NCBI GenBank assembly: GCA_026184295.1
Contig: JAHCJK010000012.1
Span: 1-59,168, forward strand
DNA length: 59,168 bases
Direction: 5' to 3'
Origin: Planctomycetota bacterium
Lineage (GTDB): Bacteria; Planctomycetota; SZUA-567; H5-PLA8
In this document: positions 51,001 to 59,168 of the stretch, one piece after another
Layout: each line of letters starts with the position of its first letter
Numbering within the stretch: the stretch's first letter is position 1
Notes under the pieces: generated by a model
Told to the model about the DNA's origin: nothing
Seen by the model: the letters and a program-made list of their open reading frames with translations, nothing else
Databases searched by the model: none
Translations under genes and position numbers: made by a program

Positions 51001-52587
51001 TCACGCCTGCATCATCTGCTTGAAGCGCCTGCGGTCCCGCCGCAGGCTTCCACAGAAAACCAGCGCAGCAACCAGCGTGAGCCAGAAGCCCGGCCGCGCG
51101 AACAGCCCCCACCACGCCTCGGGCCAGCGCCGTTCGAAACAGTGCACATCTCCGTCCTTGTCGAGGAAGAGCAGGCGCGTGCCGTCGGGCGAGAAGCTCG
51201 GTTCGGCCAGATGATCCGCGGTCTCGCCGAGGTGCTGCAGGAGTTCCTGCGACGGGAAGGCATAGATTCCCGCGTGGCCGCGTTCGCTCAGGATCAGCAC
51301 GCGCTTGCCGTCGGGCGAGAGGACCGGGTGGTCGCCGATCGGTTCGGCCGGGGCCTGGCCCTGCATGGGAAGAAACTGGGTGTTGGCCGAGGTCTTCACG
51401 ATCAGCCAGGCGCCGTCGTCGGTGAACGAGAGCTCATCGGGAAACTCTGAAAAGTAGGACCAAGTGATGGTGCCCAGATCGAACGTCTGGAGGCCATGGC
51501 CCGTGGCCAGGTCGTGCACCTGCGCCACGTAGTTGTTCCCTTTCTGGTCGATGCTGGCCAGACGAGTCCCTGTGGGGTCGATGACGGGGAACGGAGAGGT
51601 GTTTCGGCATGAAATGTGGGCGATGTAGGCCATGTCTTCGGCGCGGTAGAGATCGAGGCCGCCCGTCGTGGCGACGGACACCTGCCGGGAACTCAGCACT
51701 TGCACGCGATACGGTCCGGACTTCCGCAAGACCTGGCGCTGTTTCCGCCAATCCCAGCATTCGGTGATTACCGGCAGGTCTTCGAGCCCGTAGCCGAACA
51801 TGACGTACCGGTCCTGGTGGGAAAAGCGGGGCAGGGTGGGGTAGTTCCACAGGCCCTCGTGCGTGAAGGCCAGTTGCCCGGTCTCGAGGTCGTACACGGT
51901 GAGGTGCGGCGGCAGGGGCGGCGTGTGCCCGTGCAGGAGCAGGTACCGCCCGTCGCTCGAGAGGTCGTGCCCTTCCCAGACGCGCGGCGCCTCGGTGAGT
52001 TCGATCGCGCGAAGGGGCGCGTCGAGGTTCAGGAGCAGCGGGGCGCGCCTGATGTTGAAGATCACCAGCGCCTGGTTGCGCTTCGGGAAGTGAAAGATCC
52101 AGCGAACGGCGCTCGCGGGCAGGTCCTTGAAGTAGTCCTCGCCCGTGGCGAGGTCGAACATGCGCGCGGCCTGGTCCTCGAGGCCTTCGCCGAACATGAT
52201 CCACCGGCCGTCGTTTGAAAACTGAGCGCGCGTCCAGGCCGCGTTGAATTCGACGCCCCATTCGAGTTTCCGCTTGAGCGATCCGTCGCGGGCATTCCAG
52301 ATCCGGAACGGGCGGCTGCCGAAGGGCGAGAAGCCGTACCTCTTGCGCTTCAGGTCCGGTTGGGTAAGCAACAGGCGGCCGTCGTCCGAATAGGTGATGC
52401 GTCCGACCTCACGCCCGGCGTCCGAGAGTCGAAAGATTTCGTGCCAGGGCGCCCAGTCGGACCAGAGCATCCCGGCGCTGCCGGTCAGCAGCGAAAAGCA
52501 AAGCAGCGAACTGATGGAAAAGCGCGGCGTTCGGCGCCGGCGTGGCGTGGCCTGTTTTCGTTCCACGGAAAGAGTGGCCGCTTCCAT
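51001..52587 (-). CDS. Membrane-anchored WD40/TolB-like propeller protein
   Basis: A 528-aa protein with an Arg-rich N-terminus followed by RFSISSLLCFSLLTGSAGMLW, the 'R-F-S-hydrophobic' anchor common in planctomycete membrane proteins. The body has WD40/TolB-like blades: RITYSDDGRLLLTQPD, AQFSNDGRWIMFGEG, HDLSSDGRYLLLHG, LSFTDDGAWLIVK, PSFSPDGTRLLFLDKDGD. A second hydrophobic segment (WWGLFARPGFWLTLVAALVFCGSL) near the C-terminus gives a two-helix topology with the propeller between them, probably periplasmic. Function unknown. Confidence 0.8.
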   Translation of the reverse strand: MEAATLSVERKQATPRRRRTPRFSISSLLCFSLLTGSAGMLWSDWAPWHEIFRLSDAGREVGRITYSDDGRLLLTQPDLKRKRYGFSPFGSRPFRIWNARDGSLKRKLEWGVEFNAAWTRAQFSNDGRWIMFGEGLEDQAARMFDLATGEDYFKDLPASAVRWIFHFPKRNQALVIFNIRRAPLLLNLDAPLRAIELTEAPRVWEGHDLSSDGRYLLLHGHTPPLPPHLTVYDLETGQLAFTHEGLWNYPTLPRFSHQDRYVMFGYGLEDLPVITECWDWRKQRQVLRKSGPYRVQVLSSRQVSVATTGGLDLYRAEDMAYIAHISCRNTSPFPVIDPTGTRLASIDQKGNNYVAQVHDLATGHGLQTFDLGTITWSYFSEFPDELSFTDDGAWLIVKTSANTQFLPMQGQAPAEPIGDHPVLSPDGKRVLILSERGHAGIYAFPSQELLQHLGETADHLAEPSFSPDGTRLLFLDKDGDVHCFERRWPEAWWGLFARPGFWLTLVAALVFCGSLRRDRRRFKQMMQA

Positions 52588-52817
52588 GCAGTCTCGCTTT
52601 TGGCTTTGGGTGCAATACCCTCCTGACGCGCGCGCCCCAACAAAGGTGACGGCAAAGCGTCCAAAGCGAAATTTGAAGCCCTAATGATTGCTCGCGAGAC
52701 ACCCGAACATGCATGCGAGAACGAGCTACGATCTTGTTTTGCCTTGGTTGCAATGGATTGATTTGAAAGGCGTTGCAAAAACAAAGGCCGGGGAGTGGAT
52801 ATGCAAGGCTTTTAATG

Positions 52818-52823
52818 TATAAT
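52818..52823 (+). promoter_or_regulatory. TATAAT box upstream of the heparinase-like gene
   Basis: A perfect TATAAT in an AT-rich stretch, 27 nt before the start codon, in the gap between divergent genes. No convincing -35 at 16-18 nt; GAAAGGAG follows as ribosome-binding site. Confidence 0.5.
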
Positions 52824-52850
52824 GTATAGACAACACGAAAGGAGTCCCCC

Positions 52851-55166
52851 ATGTCCACCGATCCTCGCACCTGTTCCGATGCCGATTTTGTCCGCCTCTT
52901 CGACCTGAGCCACCCCGATCTGAGCGACGCGCGCGCGGCCTCCTCTAAGAAGGATGACGCGGCGGCGGCGAAGGCGATTCTCGATTCGCTGGGACGGCGT
53001 CCGCTGCGCGCGTACCTTGGGCAGCAGGAAGCCGCGGAACTCGGCCGGCAGATCGCGGCGGACGATCCCTCGGCGGTCGCGACGGTGCGCGCGTACGTGG
53101 ACGCGATGGACGCGGGCAAGCACGGCGCCGGGCACAGCGCGCTCGCCAGCCGCGAGGCCTACCTGCATGCGGTCGATATCGACCACGACGCCCACACCGC
53201 CGTGCGCCGCGGGCGCGCGTGGTACTACTTCGGGATGCTCCAGGCGCTGACCGGCGACGCGCAGTGGGCCGCGCGCGCGGCGAAACTGCTCGAGTCGCAG
53301 GACGCCTTCGACGTCGATCTGCGCGCGCAGCCGGACGACGCCTTCGTGCCGCTGCTGGGCTGGCACCCGAACTGGATCGGCGGCAACGCGCTCGACCAGG
53401 CGCATATCGTCCAGAACATGGGCATCGTGCTCCCGATGCTCTGGCCGGCCTGGGACGCCGCCGCGCGCCGCGCCTCCGTCGCGTACCTCGCGCACGAAGC
53501 CGAATGCTTCTTCCGCGGCTACCGCGAAGACCCGCTCTACAACATTCCCTTCCACGGGCTCGTGGCGATGTACGGCGTTGCGGCGCTCTTCCCGCAACTC
53601 GCCGGCGCGGCCAAGTGGCGCGCGTATTTCGAAAAGCTGGTCGGCCCCGGCAGCCCCGTCACGACGCCGTGGATCATGGTCCAGGACGGCTACTTCGGCG
53701 AAGGGCTCGGCTACCAGCAGGTGAACACTTTCCTGCTCACGCGCTCGCTGCTGATCGGCGACCGCGGCTTCGAGACCGGGCGTGCGAGCGACGCGCTGCG
53801 CCACGAGGTGGAAATGGGCTTCAAGCTCGCCGCCGAGACCCTGCGCCCCGACGGCAACGCCTTCACCATCGGCGACCACTCGGGCCGTTCGGCGCACGAA
53901 CACGAGATCGAATACCACGAGGTCCTGCATCTCGGCGCGGCGCTCTTCGACCGCCCCGCGTGGAAGGCCCGCGCCGGCGGCGTTCGCGGCGACGTGCCCC
54001 CGCCGCTCTCGCGCTTCCTGATGGGCCGCGATGGCTACGCGCGCTGGAAGAAGATGCCCGCGCCCGACGCGGCTGCGCGCGTCCACGCGTCCACCGCGCA
54101 CCCGGCGGGGTTCTTCAACCTGCGCGCGGGCAAGGGCGTCGAGGACGCCTGCCACGGCCTGCTGAACGTCTCGGTGGCCTCCAACCACGGGCACCACGAC
54201 GTCAACACCGTCTGCATCTACGGGCTGGGGCGCGAACTGATCTCCGACTCGGGCCGCCTGGCCTACACGCCCGAAGGCAACGCCTTGCAGCAGGCCCCGA
54301 ACGCGCACGCCGCGCTGCGCCTCGGCCACCTGCTCCCGCGCGGCCCGCGCCACGCGACGACCAAGGCGGTCACGCGCAAGCTCTTCGCGCAGAGCCCCGA
54401 CGGGCGCGTGCAGGCCGCCGTGGGCGAACACCGCCTGATCGAAGATCACGTGCACCGCCGCGCGCTGGTGCTGCTGCTCCCGCACGGGCCCGAGAAAGGC
54501 GAAGGCGTCTGGCTCGTCTGGGACCGCCTGAGCCACGCGGACACCGCCGACGGGCGCGAACCGGCCGTCGGCAGCGTCTTCCCCGCGCCGCAGCGCGTGC
54601 TGGAGACCACCTTCCCGCTGCACGCGCTGGGCGGCGAGGCAAAGACCAAGGGCCTGACGGCCTGGTCGTGCCACACGCCGCAGGACCGCCTGCGCGCGCG
54701 CAACGCCAAGGAAGCGCTGACGCTCACCAGCGCCGACGCCGCGTTCGTGCATGAAGCCGGCGAGAGCGACGCGAACATCCAGGTGAGCGCGCTGCCGGGG
54801 CTCCAGCCCGGCGCCTCGCTCGACTGTTCCGTCGTCGAAGGCTTCGTGGCGCTGACGGACCTCACCGCCGTCCGCCCGGTGCTCTCGTTCCAGTCGCGCG
54901 CGTTCATTCCGTTCGAATCGACCTTCGCGCTGCTGCCCTTCCGCGGCGTGGCGGGCGAGGCCCCCTGGTCGGCCGAAGGCGGCTGGTCCGGAAAGGACGG
55001 CGCGTTCGAGGCCGTCTTGAAAGCCCAGGCCGGCTCGCTGCGCCCGCGCTGGAAGGACCCCGTCACCGTCCGCGCCGAAGGCCTGCACGGCGGCCCCGGC
55101 GCGGTCGCGCGCATCGTCCTGGCGCTCCCCGGCGGCACGGAGTCCGTCGTCGAAATCCGGCTGTAG
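52851..55166 (+). CDS. Heparinase II/III-like polysaccharide lyase
   Basis: A 771-aa protein starting at 52851 after GAAAGGAG. The N-terminal alpha-barrel (about 60-400) shows NIPFHGLVAMYGVAALFPQLAG, VQDGYFGEGLGYQQVNTFLLTRSLLIG and FTIGDHSGRSAHEHEIEYHEV. The central beta-domain has the heparinase II/III landmark SVASNHGHHDVNTVCIYGLGRELISDSG, with His residues of the kind used in catalysis or metal binding in PL12/PL21-like families. A C-terminal beta-sandwich follows. There is no signal peptide, so it may act in the cytoplasm on imported oligosaccharides. Substrate (uronic-acid-containing glycan) is inferred from the family. Confidence 0.83.
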   Translation: MSTDPRTCSDADFVRLFDLSHPDLSDARAASSKKDDAAAAKAILDSLGRRPLRAYLGQQEAAELGRQIAADDPSAVATVRAYVDAMDAGKHGAGHSALASREAYLHAVDIDHDAHTAVRRGRAWYYFGMLQALTGDAQWAARAAKLLESQDAFDVDLRAQPDDAFVPLLGWHPNWIGGNALDQAHIVQNMGIVLPMLWPAWDAAARRASVAYLAHEAECFFRGYREDPLYNIPFHGLVAMYGVAALFPQLAGAAKWRAYFEKLVGPGSPVTTPWIMVQDGYFGEGLGYQQVNTFLLTRSLLIGDRGFETGRASDALRHEVEMGFKLAAETLRPDGNAFTIGDHSGRSAHEHEIEYHEVLHLGAALFDRPAWKARAGGVRGDVPPPLSRFLMGRDGYARWKKMPAPDAAARVHASTAHPAGFFNLRAGKGVEDACHGLLNVSVASNHGHHDVNTVCIYGLGRELISDSGRLAYTPEGNALQQAPNAHAALRLGHLLPRGPRHATTKAVTRKLFAQSPDGRVQAAVGEHRLIEDHVHRRALVLLLPHGPEKGEGVWLVWDRLSHADTADGREPAVGSVFPAPQRVLETTFPLHALGGEAKTKGLTAWSCHTPQDRLRARNAKEALTLTSADAAFVHEAGESDANIQVSALPGLQPGASLDCSVVEGFVALTDLTAVRPVLSFQSRAFIPFESTFALLPFRGVAGEAPWSAEGGWSGKDGAFEAVLKAQAGSLRPRWKDPVTVRAEGLHGGPGAVARIVLALPGGTESVVEIRL

Positions 55167-55198
55167 CCGGACCCGTCGCACGCGAATCCCTTCGATGT

Positions 55199-55512
55199 GG
55201 GACAGGCGTCCCGCCTGTCCCGTGCTTGTCCTACGCTCCCACGCCGACGCGCAGCCCGCGCGTCGGTTCTGTTTGTACCGCCGGCCTCTGGCCGGCCGTA
55301 ACGCCGGCGTCCTCGCCGGCACGATCGAAGGCGAGCGCCTGCTTTCCCACAAAATGCCGGCGGGACGCCGGCGATACGGCCGGCAGGATGCCGGCGCTAC
55401 GGCGCTGGCCGCGCTTGGGCTTTGGTTGCGCAGGGGGCAACTGTCCGGCGCGGCGGGCCGCGCGGCGGAAATGCTTGTCGCGGGCAAGTACCAGACAGGC
55501 GGGACGCCTGTC
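55199..55512. repeat. Composite six-hairpin palindrome array
   Basis: Six perfect short hairpins: GGGACAGGCG-TCC-CGCCTGTCCC (55199-55221), GCCGGCC-TCT-GGCCGGC (55280-55296), GCCGGCG-TCCT-CGCCGGC (55303-55320), GCCGGCG-GGA-CGCCGGC (55356-55372), GCCGGCA-GGA-TGCCGGC (55379-55395) and GACAGGCG-GGA-CGCCTGTC (55494-55512). The first three have TCC/TCT loops, the last three GGA, so the array mirrors about its centre near 55340. The outer pair belongs to one sequence class and the four inner ones to another. The rest of 55167-55726 holds no gene. Confidence 0.75.
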
Positions 55513-55726
55513 CTACAACGACGCCCGCGCCCGATGACACGGCCGATTCGCCGCGGCGGGGCTCGGCCGCGCCTTCCAATTTAAGGGCGAAAACGACGCC
55601 TAATTTTCGTAGGTCGCTGCGGCATTGCGTGCGCGCTGTACCTATGAAAAATGTGATTTCGGGAGATCGCCGGTGCGGCTCCTGTTTTCTGCCTGCAAGA
55701 AAAGAAATTATTTCGTGTGCGGACGC

Positions 55727-55755
55727 TTGACGACGGACGGAAGAAAAAATATCTT
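55727..55755 (+). promoter_or_regulatory. Candidate promoter of the SNF2-family gene
   Basis: TTGACG (55727-55732) and TATCTT (55750-55755) are 17 nt apart. Transcription would begin near 55762, which supports the ATG at 55795 over the earlier GTG at 55717. Confidence 0.5.
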
Positions 55756-55794
55756 CTGCACATCACGCTTTCGGGCGGTGCTGACGATACCAGT

Positions 55795-58700
55795 ATGTCG
55801 CTGGGTGGGGGGAGCCACCGCACGCAGACCTGGTCGCCCGAGATGCCGACAACCGAGCTCGATCAAACCGCCCGCGGGCCCAAAACCGCGGACGTCACGC
55901 GCACCGAACCCATGCAGATGGAGATCTCGCTGGCCGAGGCGAAGCCTTGGCCGGGCATGACCGTGCGCGCGGCCGTGCGCTACGGCAGCGCCCTGATCCG
56001 CCTGCGCAAGCTCCAGCCGCGCGGCGACCGCTTCATCCTCCACGAGGCCGAACTGATCCCCGACGCCGTGGACGCCCTGATCGTCCGCGCGCTCCTGGGG
56101 CTCTACACGGCCGACGGCGTGGCGTACCGCGTCCCGGCCGAACAGTTCGCCCCCATGCTCGCGCTGCTGCGCCGGGCTTCCCCGAACGTGATCGTGCGGC
56201 CCACGCCGGTCATCGAGGCCTGCGCGGTCCTGCAGGCGCCCGCGCTCCCGCGGCTGGCGCTGCGCGCGCTGGAGATGGACGAGACCCTGCGGGTGATCGC
56301 TTCGCCCGATTTTCTGTGCAGCGAGACCGGCCGGTCGCTCGGCCAGCCCGCGCACCGCGGCAAGGACTGGTGGGCCTTCGGCGACGCCGTCTGCCGCGCG
56401 CCGCAGAACGTGCGCGAAGCGAAGCTGCGCGAGGTCTTCGAGAAGGGCGAACGGATGTTCGAAGGCGAGGACGCGTGGGAAGCGCTGCGCATGGCGCGCG
56501 CGGCTTCGGCCTGGATGGACGTGAAGATCAGCCCCGCCGAACTGGCCGACGCCACCGCCGCGCGCGCGCCGCGGCCGGCCGTGCGCATCGACACGGGCGC
56601 GGGCGACGAGGTGACCGCGACGCTGGCCTTCGAGACCCCCGGAGCCAGCTTCAGCGCACAGGAGATTCTCGACGCGGCCGACCGCGGCGTGCCGTGCCTG
56701 CGGCGCGGCGGCGTGTGGTGCCGCGTGGACGCCGACGCGGTCAAGGCCGCGCGCAAGGCCGTCTCCGCCGTGGCCAAGGCCAACGGCACCCCCGGGACGT
56801 TCCACGCCGAGCAGGAGCAGGTGCCGGAACTGCTCGTGTGGGCGCAGCGGCTGCAGGCCGAGGCCAACAGCCCGTGGAACGTATACGTGAGCGAGGCCGT
56901 CGAGGGCGCGCATCACGTGGCCGAGGAAGCCGCCGAACTGCGCCTGAAGATGGACGTGGAGGAAGAAGGGCGGGACGCGTGGTTCAAGGTCGAGGCCGCC
57001 ATGGAGGCCGGCGGGCGCGCGCTCTCGCCGCAGGAAATCGAACGCCTGATGAAGCAGCGAAAGAAGTGGCTGCGCGAAGGCAAACAGTGGGTCAAGCTCG
57101 ACGCGAAGGCCATCGAGGCCTTTCGCCTGCACGCGCAGAAGCACGGCTTCCAGGCGCGCGGGCCGATGGAATTCCGCTTCCGCGCCGAGGCGCGCGAAAA
57201 AGTCGAACAGCTCTTCAGCCTGGCCGGGACGGTGGAGCACAGCGAGGCCTACCGCACGTTCATCGAGCGGCTGAAGACGTTCGAATCGGTGGAGAAGGTG
57301 CCCGCGCCCGAAGGCCTGCAGCTTCCGCTGCGCTCGTACCAGGTGCAGGGCTACCAGTGGATGCGCTTCCTCACGCGCTACGGGCTGAACGGCATCCTGG
57401 CCGACGACATGGGCCTGGGCAAGACCGCGCAGACCATCGCGATGCTCTCGGCGATCCGCGAAGAGCAGGGCCCCTGGCCCTCGCTGATCGTCTGCCCGAC
57501 CTCGCTGGTGGACAACTGGCGTCAGGAATTCCGCAAGTTCGATCCGAAGATGAAGGTGATGCGCTACGGCGGGGCGCCTTCGCGCCGCGACCGCCTGCGC
57601 AAGGCCATCAGCGAACACGACGTGATCCTGGCCACGTACGCGACCGTGCGCAACGACGCGAGCCTGCTGAAGGACGAACAGTGGCGCTACGTGATCCTCG
57701 ACGAGGCGCACTCGATCAAGAACGCGAGCGCCGCGGTGACGAAGGCGATCAAGACGATCCCCGCGCGGCACCGCCTGGCGCTGACCGGCACGCCCGTGCA
57801 GAACCGCCTCGACGAACTCTGGTCGATCTTCGATTTCCTGATGCCCGGATTCCTGGGGCGGCGCGCGCACTTCTTCCAGCAGTTCGAGGAACCGATCTCG
57901 CGGGGGCAGTCGCCGGGCGCCTTCGCGCAGGAAAAGCAGGAGGGCGAACGCGTCGCGAGCCACCTGCGCGAACGGATCAAGCCGTTCGTGCTGCGGCGCC
58001 TGAAGACCGAGGTCGCCAAGGAGCTGCCGGAAAAGATCGAGCAGAACATTCCGTGCAGCCTCAGCGCCGACCAGGCGACGCTCTACCGGCAGTTCGCGAA
58101 GAGCGACGAGGCGAAGAAGGCGGTGAAGGAACTGGAAGAGCACGGCGCGGGCCGCGCGCAGACCGAAATCCTGACCGCGCTGACGAGCCTGCGCAAGATC
58201 TGCAACCACCCCGACCTGGTCTACCTGAGCAAGGACATCGGCGACGGCAAGCGCATCGTGCCGATGCCGGGCTTCGAGGAACGCAGCGGCAAACTGCTCG
58301 CCCTCGCCGACCTGCTCGACCAGTGCCGCGAAGGCGGGCACCGCGCGCTGATCTTCTGCCAGCTCACCTCGATGCTCGACATTCTCGAATCGTTCCTGCA
58401 GAACCGCGGCGACCAGTGGCTGCGCCTCGACGGCGGCACGCCCGGCGCGCAGCGGCAGGAACTGGTCAACGAGTTCAACGCCAACGAGAACCTGCTCGCG
58501 TTCCTGATCTCGACGCGCGCGGGCGGCGCGGGCCTGAACCTGACCGGCGCGGACACGGTGATCTTCTACGACCACGACTGGAACCCGGCGAACGACCGCC
58601 AGGCGCAGGACCGCGCGTACCGCATCGGCCAGACGCGCAACGTGAACGTCTACAAGCTCGTCACGTCCGGCACGTTCGAGGAAAAAGTCCTCGCGCGCCA

Positions 58701-58806
58701 GGCGCTCAAGCTCTCGCTCGCCGATTCCGTGGTGAAGAACGACCCCGGCGGCTTCAAGGACCTCTCGCGCGACGAACTGATCTCGCTCTTCTCGTTCAAC
58801 GAATAA
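55795..58806 (+). CDS. SNF2-family DNA-dependent ATPase/helicase
   Basis: A 1003-aa protein from the ATG at 55795; the frame is open to 55717 but that lies upstream of the proposed promoter. The N-terminal ~480 residues are a family-specific extension without recognisable domain. The ATPase has motif I DDMGLGKT (Lys543), DEAH (636-639), LTGTPVQNR, then helicase-C motifs VLRRLK, ICNHPDLV, RLDGGT, ISTRAGGAGLNLTGADTVIFYDHDW in part and QAQDRAYRIGQ, all typical of Swi2/Snf2 enzymes such as bacterial HepA/RapA or SSO1653-like proteins. Such proteins remodel DNA-protein complexes or recycle RNA polymerase. No methylase or defence partner is adjacent. Confidence 0.92.
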   Translation: MSLGGGSHRTQTWSPEMPTTELDQTARGPKTADVTRTEPMQMEISLAEAKPWPGMTVRAAVRYGSALIRLRKLQPRGDRFILHEAELIPDAVDALIVRALLGLYTADGVAYRVPAEQFAPMLALLRRASPNVIVRPTPVIEACAVLQAPALPRLALRALEMDETLRVIASPDFLCSETGRSLGQPAHRGKDWWAFGDAVCRAPQNVREAKLREVFEKGERMFEGEDAWEALRMARAASAWMDVKISPAELADATAARAPRPAVRIDTGAGDEVTATLAFETPGASFSAQEILDAADRGVPCLRRGGVWCRVDADAVKAARKAVSAVAKANGTPGTFHAEQEQVPELLVWAQRLQAEANSPWNVYVSEAVEGAHHVAEEAAELRLKMDVEEEGRDAWFKVEAAMEAGGRALSPQEIERLMKQRKKWLREGKQWVKLDAKAIEAFRLHAQKHGFQARGPMEFRFRAEAREKVEQLFSLAGTVEHSEAYRTFIERLKTFESVEKVPAPEGLQLPLRSYQVQGYQWMRFLTRYGLNGILADDMGLGKTAQTIAMLSAIREEQGPWPSLIVCPTSLVDNWRQEFRKFDPKMKVMRYGGAPSRRDRLRKAISEHDVILATYATVRNDASLLKDEQWRYVILDEAHSIKNASAAVTKAIKTIPARHRLALTGTPVQNRLDELWSIFDFLMPGFLGRRAHFFQQFEEPISRGQSPGAFAQEKQEGERVASHLRERIKPFVLRRLKTEVAKELPEKIEQNIPCSLSADQATLYRQFAKSDEAKKAVKELEEHGAGRAQTEILTALTSLRKICNHPDLVYLSKDIGDGKRIVPMPGFEERSGKLLALADLLDQCREGGHRALIFCQLTSMLDILESFLQNRGDQWLRLDGGTPGAQRQELVNEFNANENLLAFLISTRAGGAGLNLTGADTVIFYDHDWNPANDRQAQDRAYRIGQTRNVNVYKLVTSGTFEEKVLARQALKLSLADSVVKNDPGGFKDLSRDELISLFSFNE

Positions 58807-58814
58807 GCTCAGCG

Positions 58815-58853
58815 AAAAAAGAAGACCGCCGGCTCTCGCCGGCGGTCTTCTTT
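58815..58853. terminator. Bidirectional Rho-independent terminator
   Basis: GAAGACCGCCGGC (58821-58833) pairs perfectly with GCCGGCGGTCTTC (58838-58850) over a TCTC loop, preceded by AAAAAA (58815-58820) and followed by TTT. It ends the SNF2 gene and serves the converging gene at the right edge as well. Confidence 0.85.
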
Positions 58854-58878
58854 CCTGCCGTTCCCGTCCGCTTGCGCG

Positions 58879-59168
58879 TTACCGCAGCCGGCCCTGCTCG
58901 TACTGCAGGAGCAGCGGCTTGAAGCCCTGATTGACGACGTTGTAGCGGATGCCGACATCGACCTTTTTGGCCGTGTCGGCTTCGCCGGCGTAGGTCAGTT
59001 CCATCTTCAGGCGCAGTTCGTAGATGCCCGGCACGCGCGTCAGGCGCTTGTCTTCTCCGCGCGCGCGATCGGTCGCGGGCTTCCCGCGTTCCGCGAAGGG
59101 GAAGAAGTCGGTCAGGCGCGAGCGCCCCGCCTGCGAACGGTCGAGGACCGTCTCGAGCTTGTCGGCTT
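58879..59168 (-). CDS. Partial gene running off the right edge, function unknown
   Basis: A minus-strand frame without an internal start is open from the window edge to a TAA at 58879-58881, giving the last ~96 residues of a protein. It reads, in part, ETVLDRSQAGRSRLTDFFPFAE, VPGIYELRLKMELTYAGEADT and DVGIRYNVVNQGFKPLLLQYEQGRLR. The alternation of hydrophobic and polar residues suggests a beta-sandwich C-terminus. The shared terminator at 58815-58853 and GC-rich third positions support a real gene. No family recognised. Confidence 0.65.
   Translation of the reverse strand, partial: ADKLETVLDRSQAGRSRLTDFFPFAERGKPATDRARGEDKRLTRVPGIYELRLKMELTYAGEADTAKKVDVGIRYNVVNQGFKPLLLQYEQGRLR

Noticed and set aside
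52812..55487. 891-aa minus-strand open frame opposite the heparinase-like gene
   Set aside because: Same antisense-shadow composition; no motif, and it runs across the palindrome array.
55717..55794. N-terminal extension of the SNF2 protein from the GTG at 55717
   Set aside because: It overlaps the predicted promoter (55727-55755) and the peptide lacks family-like character.
55786..55796. GATACCAGTAT identical to the operator-like site at 26266-26276
   Set aside because: A single 11-mer match at the SNF2 start codon, without the inverted partner; chance cannot be excluded.

Overview
The window is 59 kb of very GC-rich bacterial DNA with long, mostly single-gene transcription units. Its content is typical of the PVC superphylum and most suggestive of an uncultured planctomycete or lentisphaeran: GntR-HTH/LacI-sensor hybrid regulators, PQQ- and Kelch-type propellers, heparinase-like enzymes, HEAT-repeat proteins, a Ser/Thr kinase with zinc fingers, and a propeller protein opening with the 'FSISSLL' membrane-anchor motif. 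No rRNA or tRNA was seen, so the taxonomy is inference.

Layout. 1-4.6 kb: the 3' part of an NHLP/NHLM-type peptide-export ABC transporter, a membrane Ser/Thr kinase and a zinc-ribbon membrane protein. 4.7-14.4 kb: three regulator/effector pairs, each a GntR-HTH/LacI-type regulator divergent from its neighbour (a PQQ-propeller protein with a methyltransferase-like N-terminus, a secreted Kelch propeller, and a heparinase-like alpha/alpha-barrel protein). The three regulators resemble one another, and each has a tandem 10-bp direct repeat just upstream of its start codon. 14.4-18.2 kb: a giant secreted protein with 13 Asp-box repeats, cadherin-like, PKD and FN3 domains.

18.6-37.4 kb reads as a lower-GC block. 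A minus-strand operon (MBOAT acyltransferase, two AlgJ/AlgX-like SGNH proteins, a LamG protein and a TolB/PA14 protein) is divergent from a fourth GntR/LacI regulator. That regulator leads into two secreted or propeller proteins, and then a transglutaminase-HEAT-HEAT operon. The block looks like an envelope glycan O-acetylation and surface-protein locus.

37.4-59.2 kb returns to high GC: a STAS protein, a GH42-like glycosidase with its own regulator, a MazG-like pyrophosphohydrolase, a TPR membrane protein, a lipoprotein, a cupin, hisG, a secreted coiled-coil protein, purA with a multi-hairpin leader, a WD40-like membrane protein, a heparinase II/III-like lyase, a SNF2-family helicase and a partial gene at the right edge. 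Two non-coding repeat elements stand out: a MITE-like inverted repeat upstream of hisG and a six-hairpin composite palindrome between the heparinase-like gene and the SNF2 gene.
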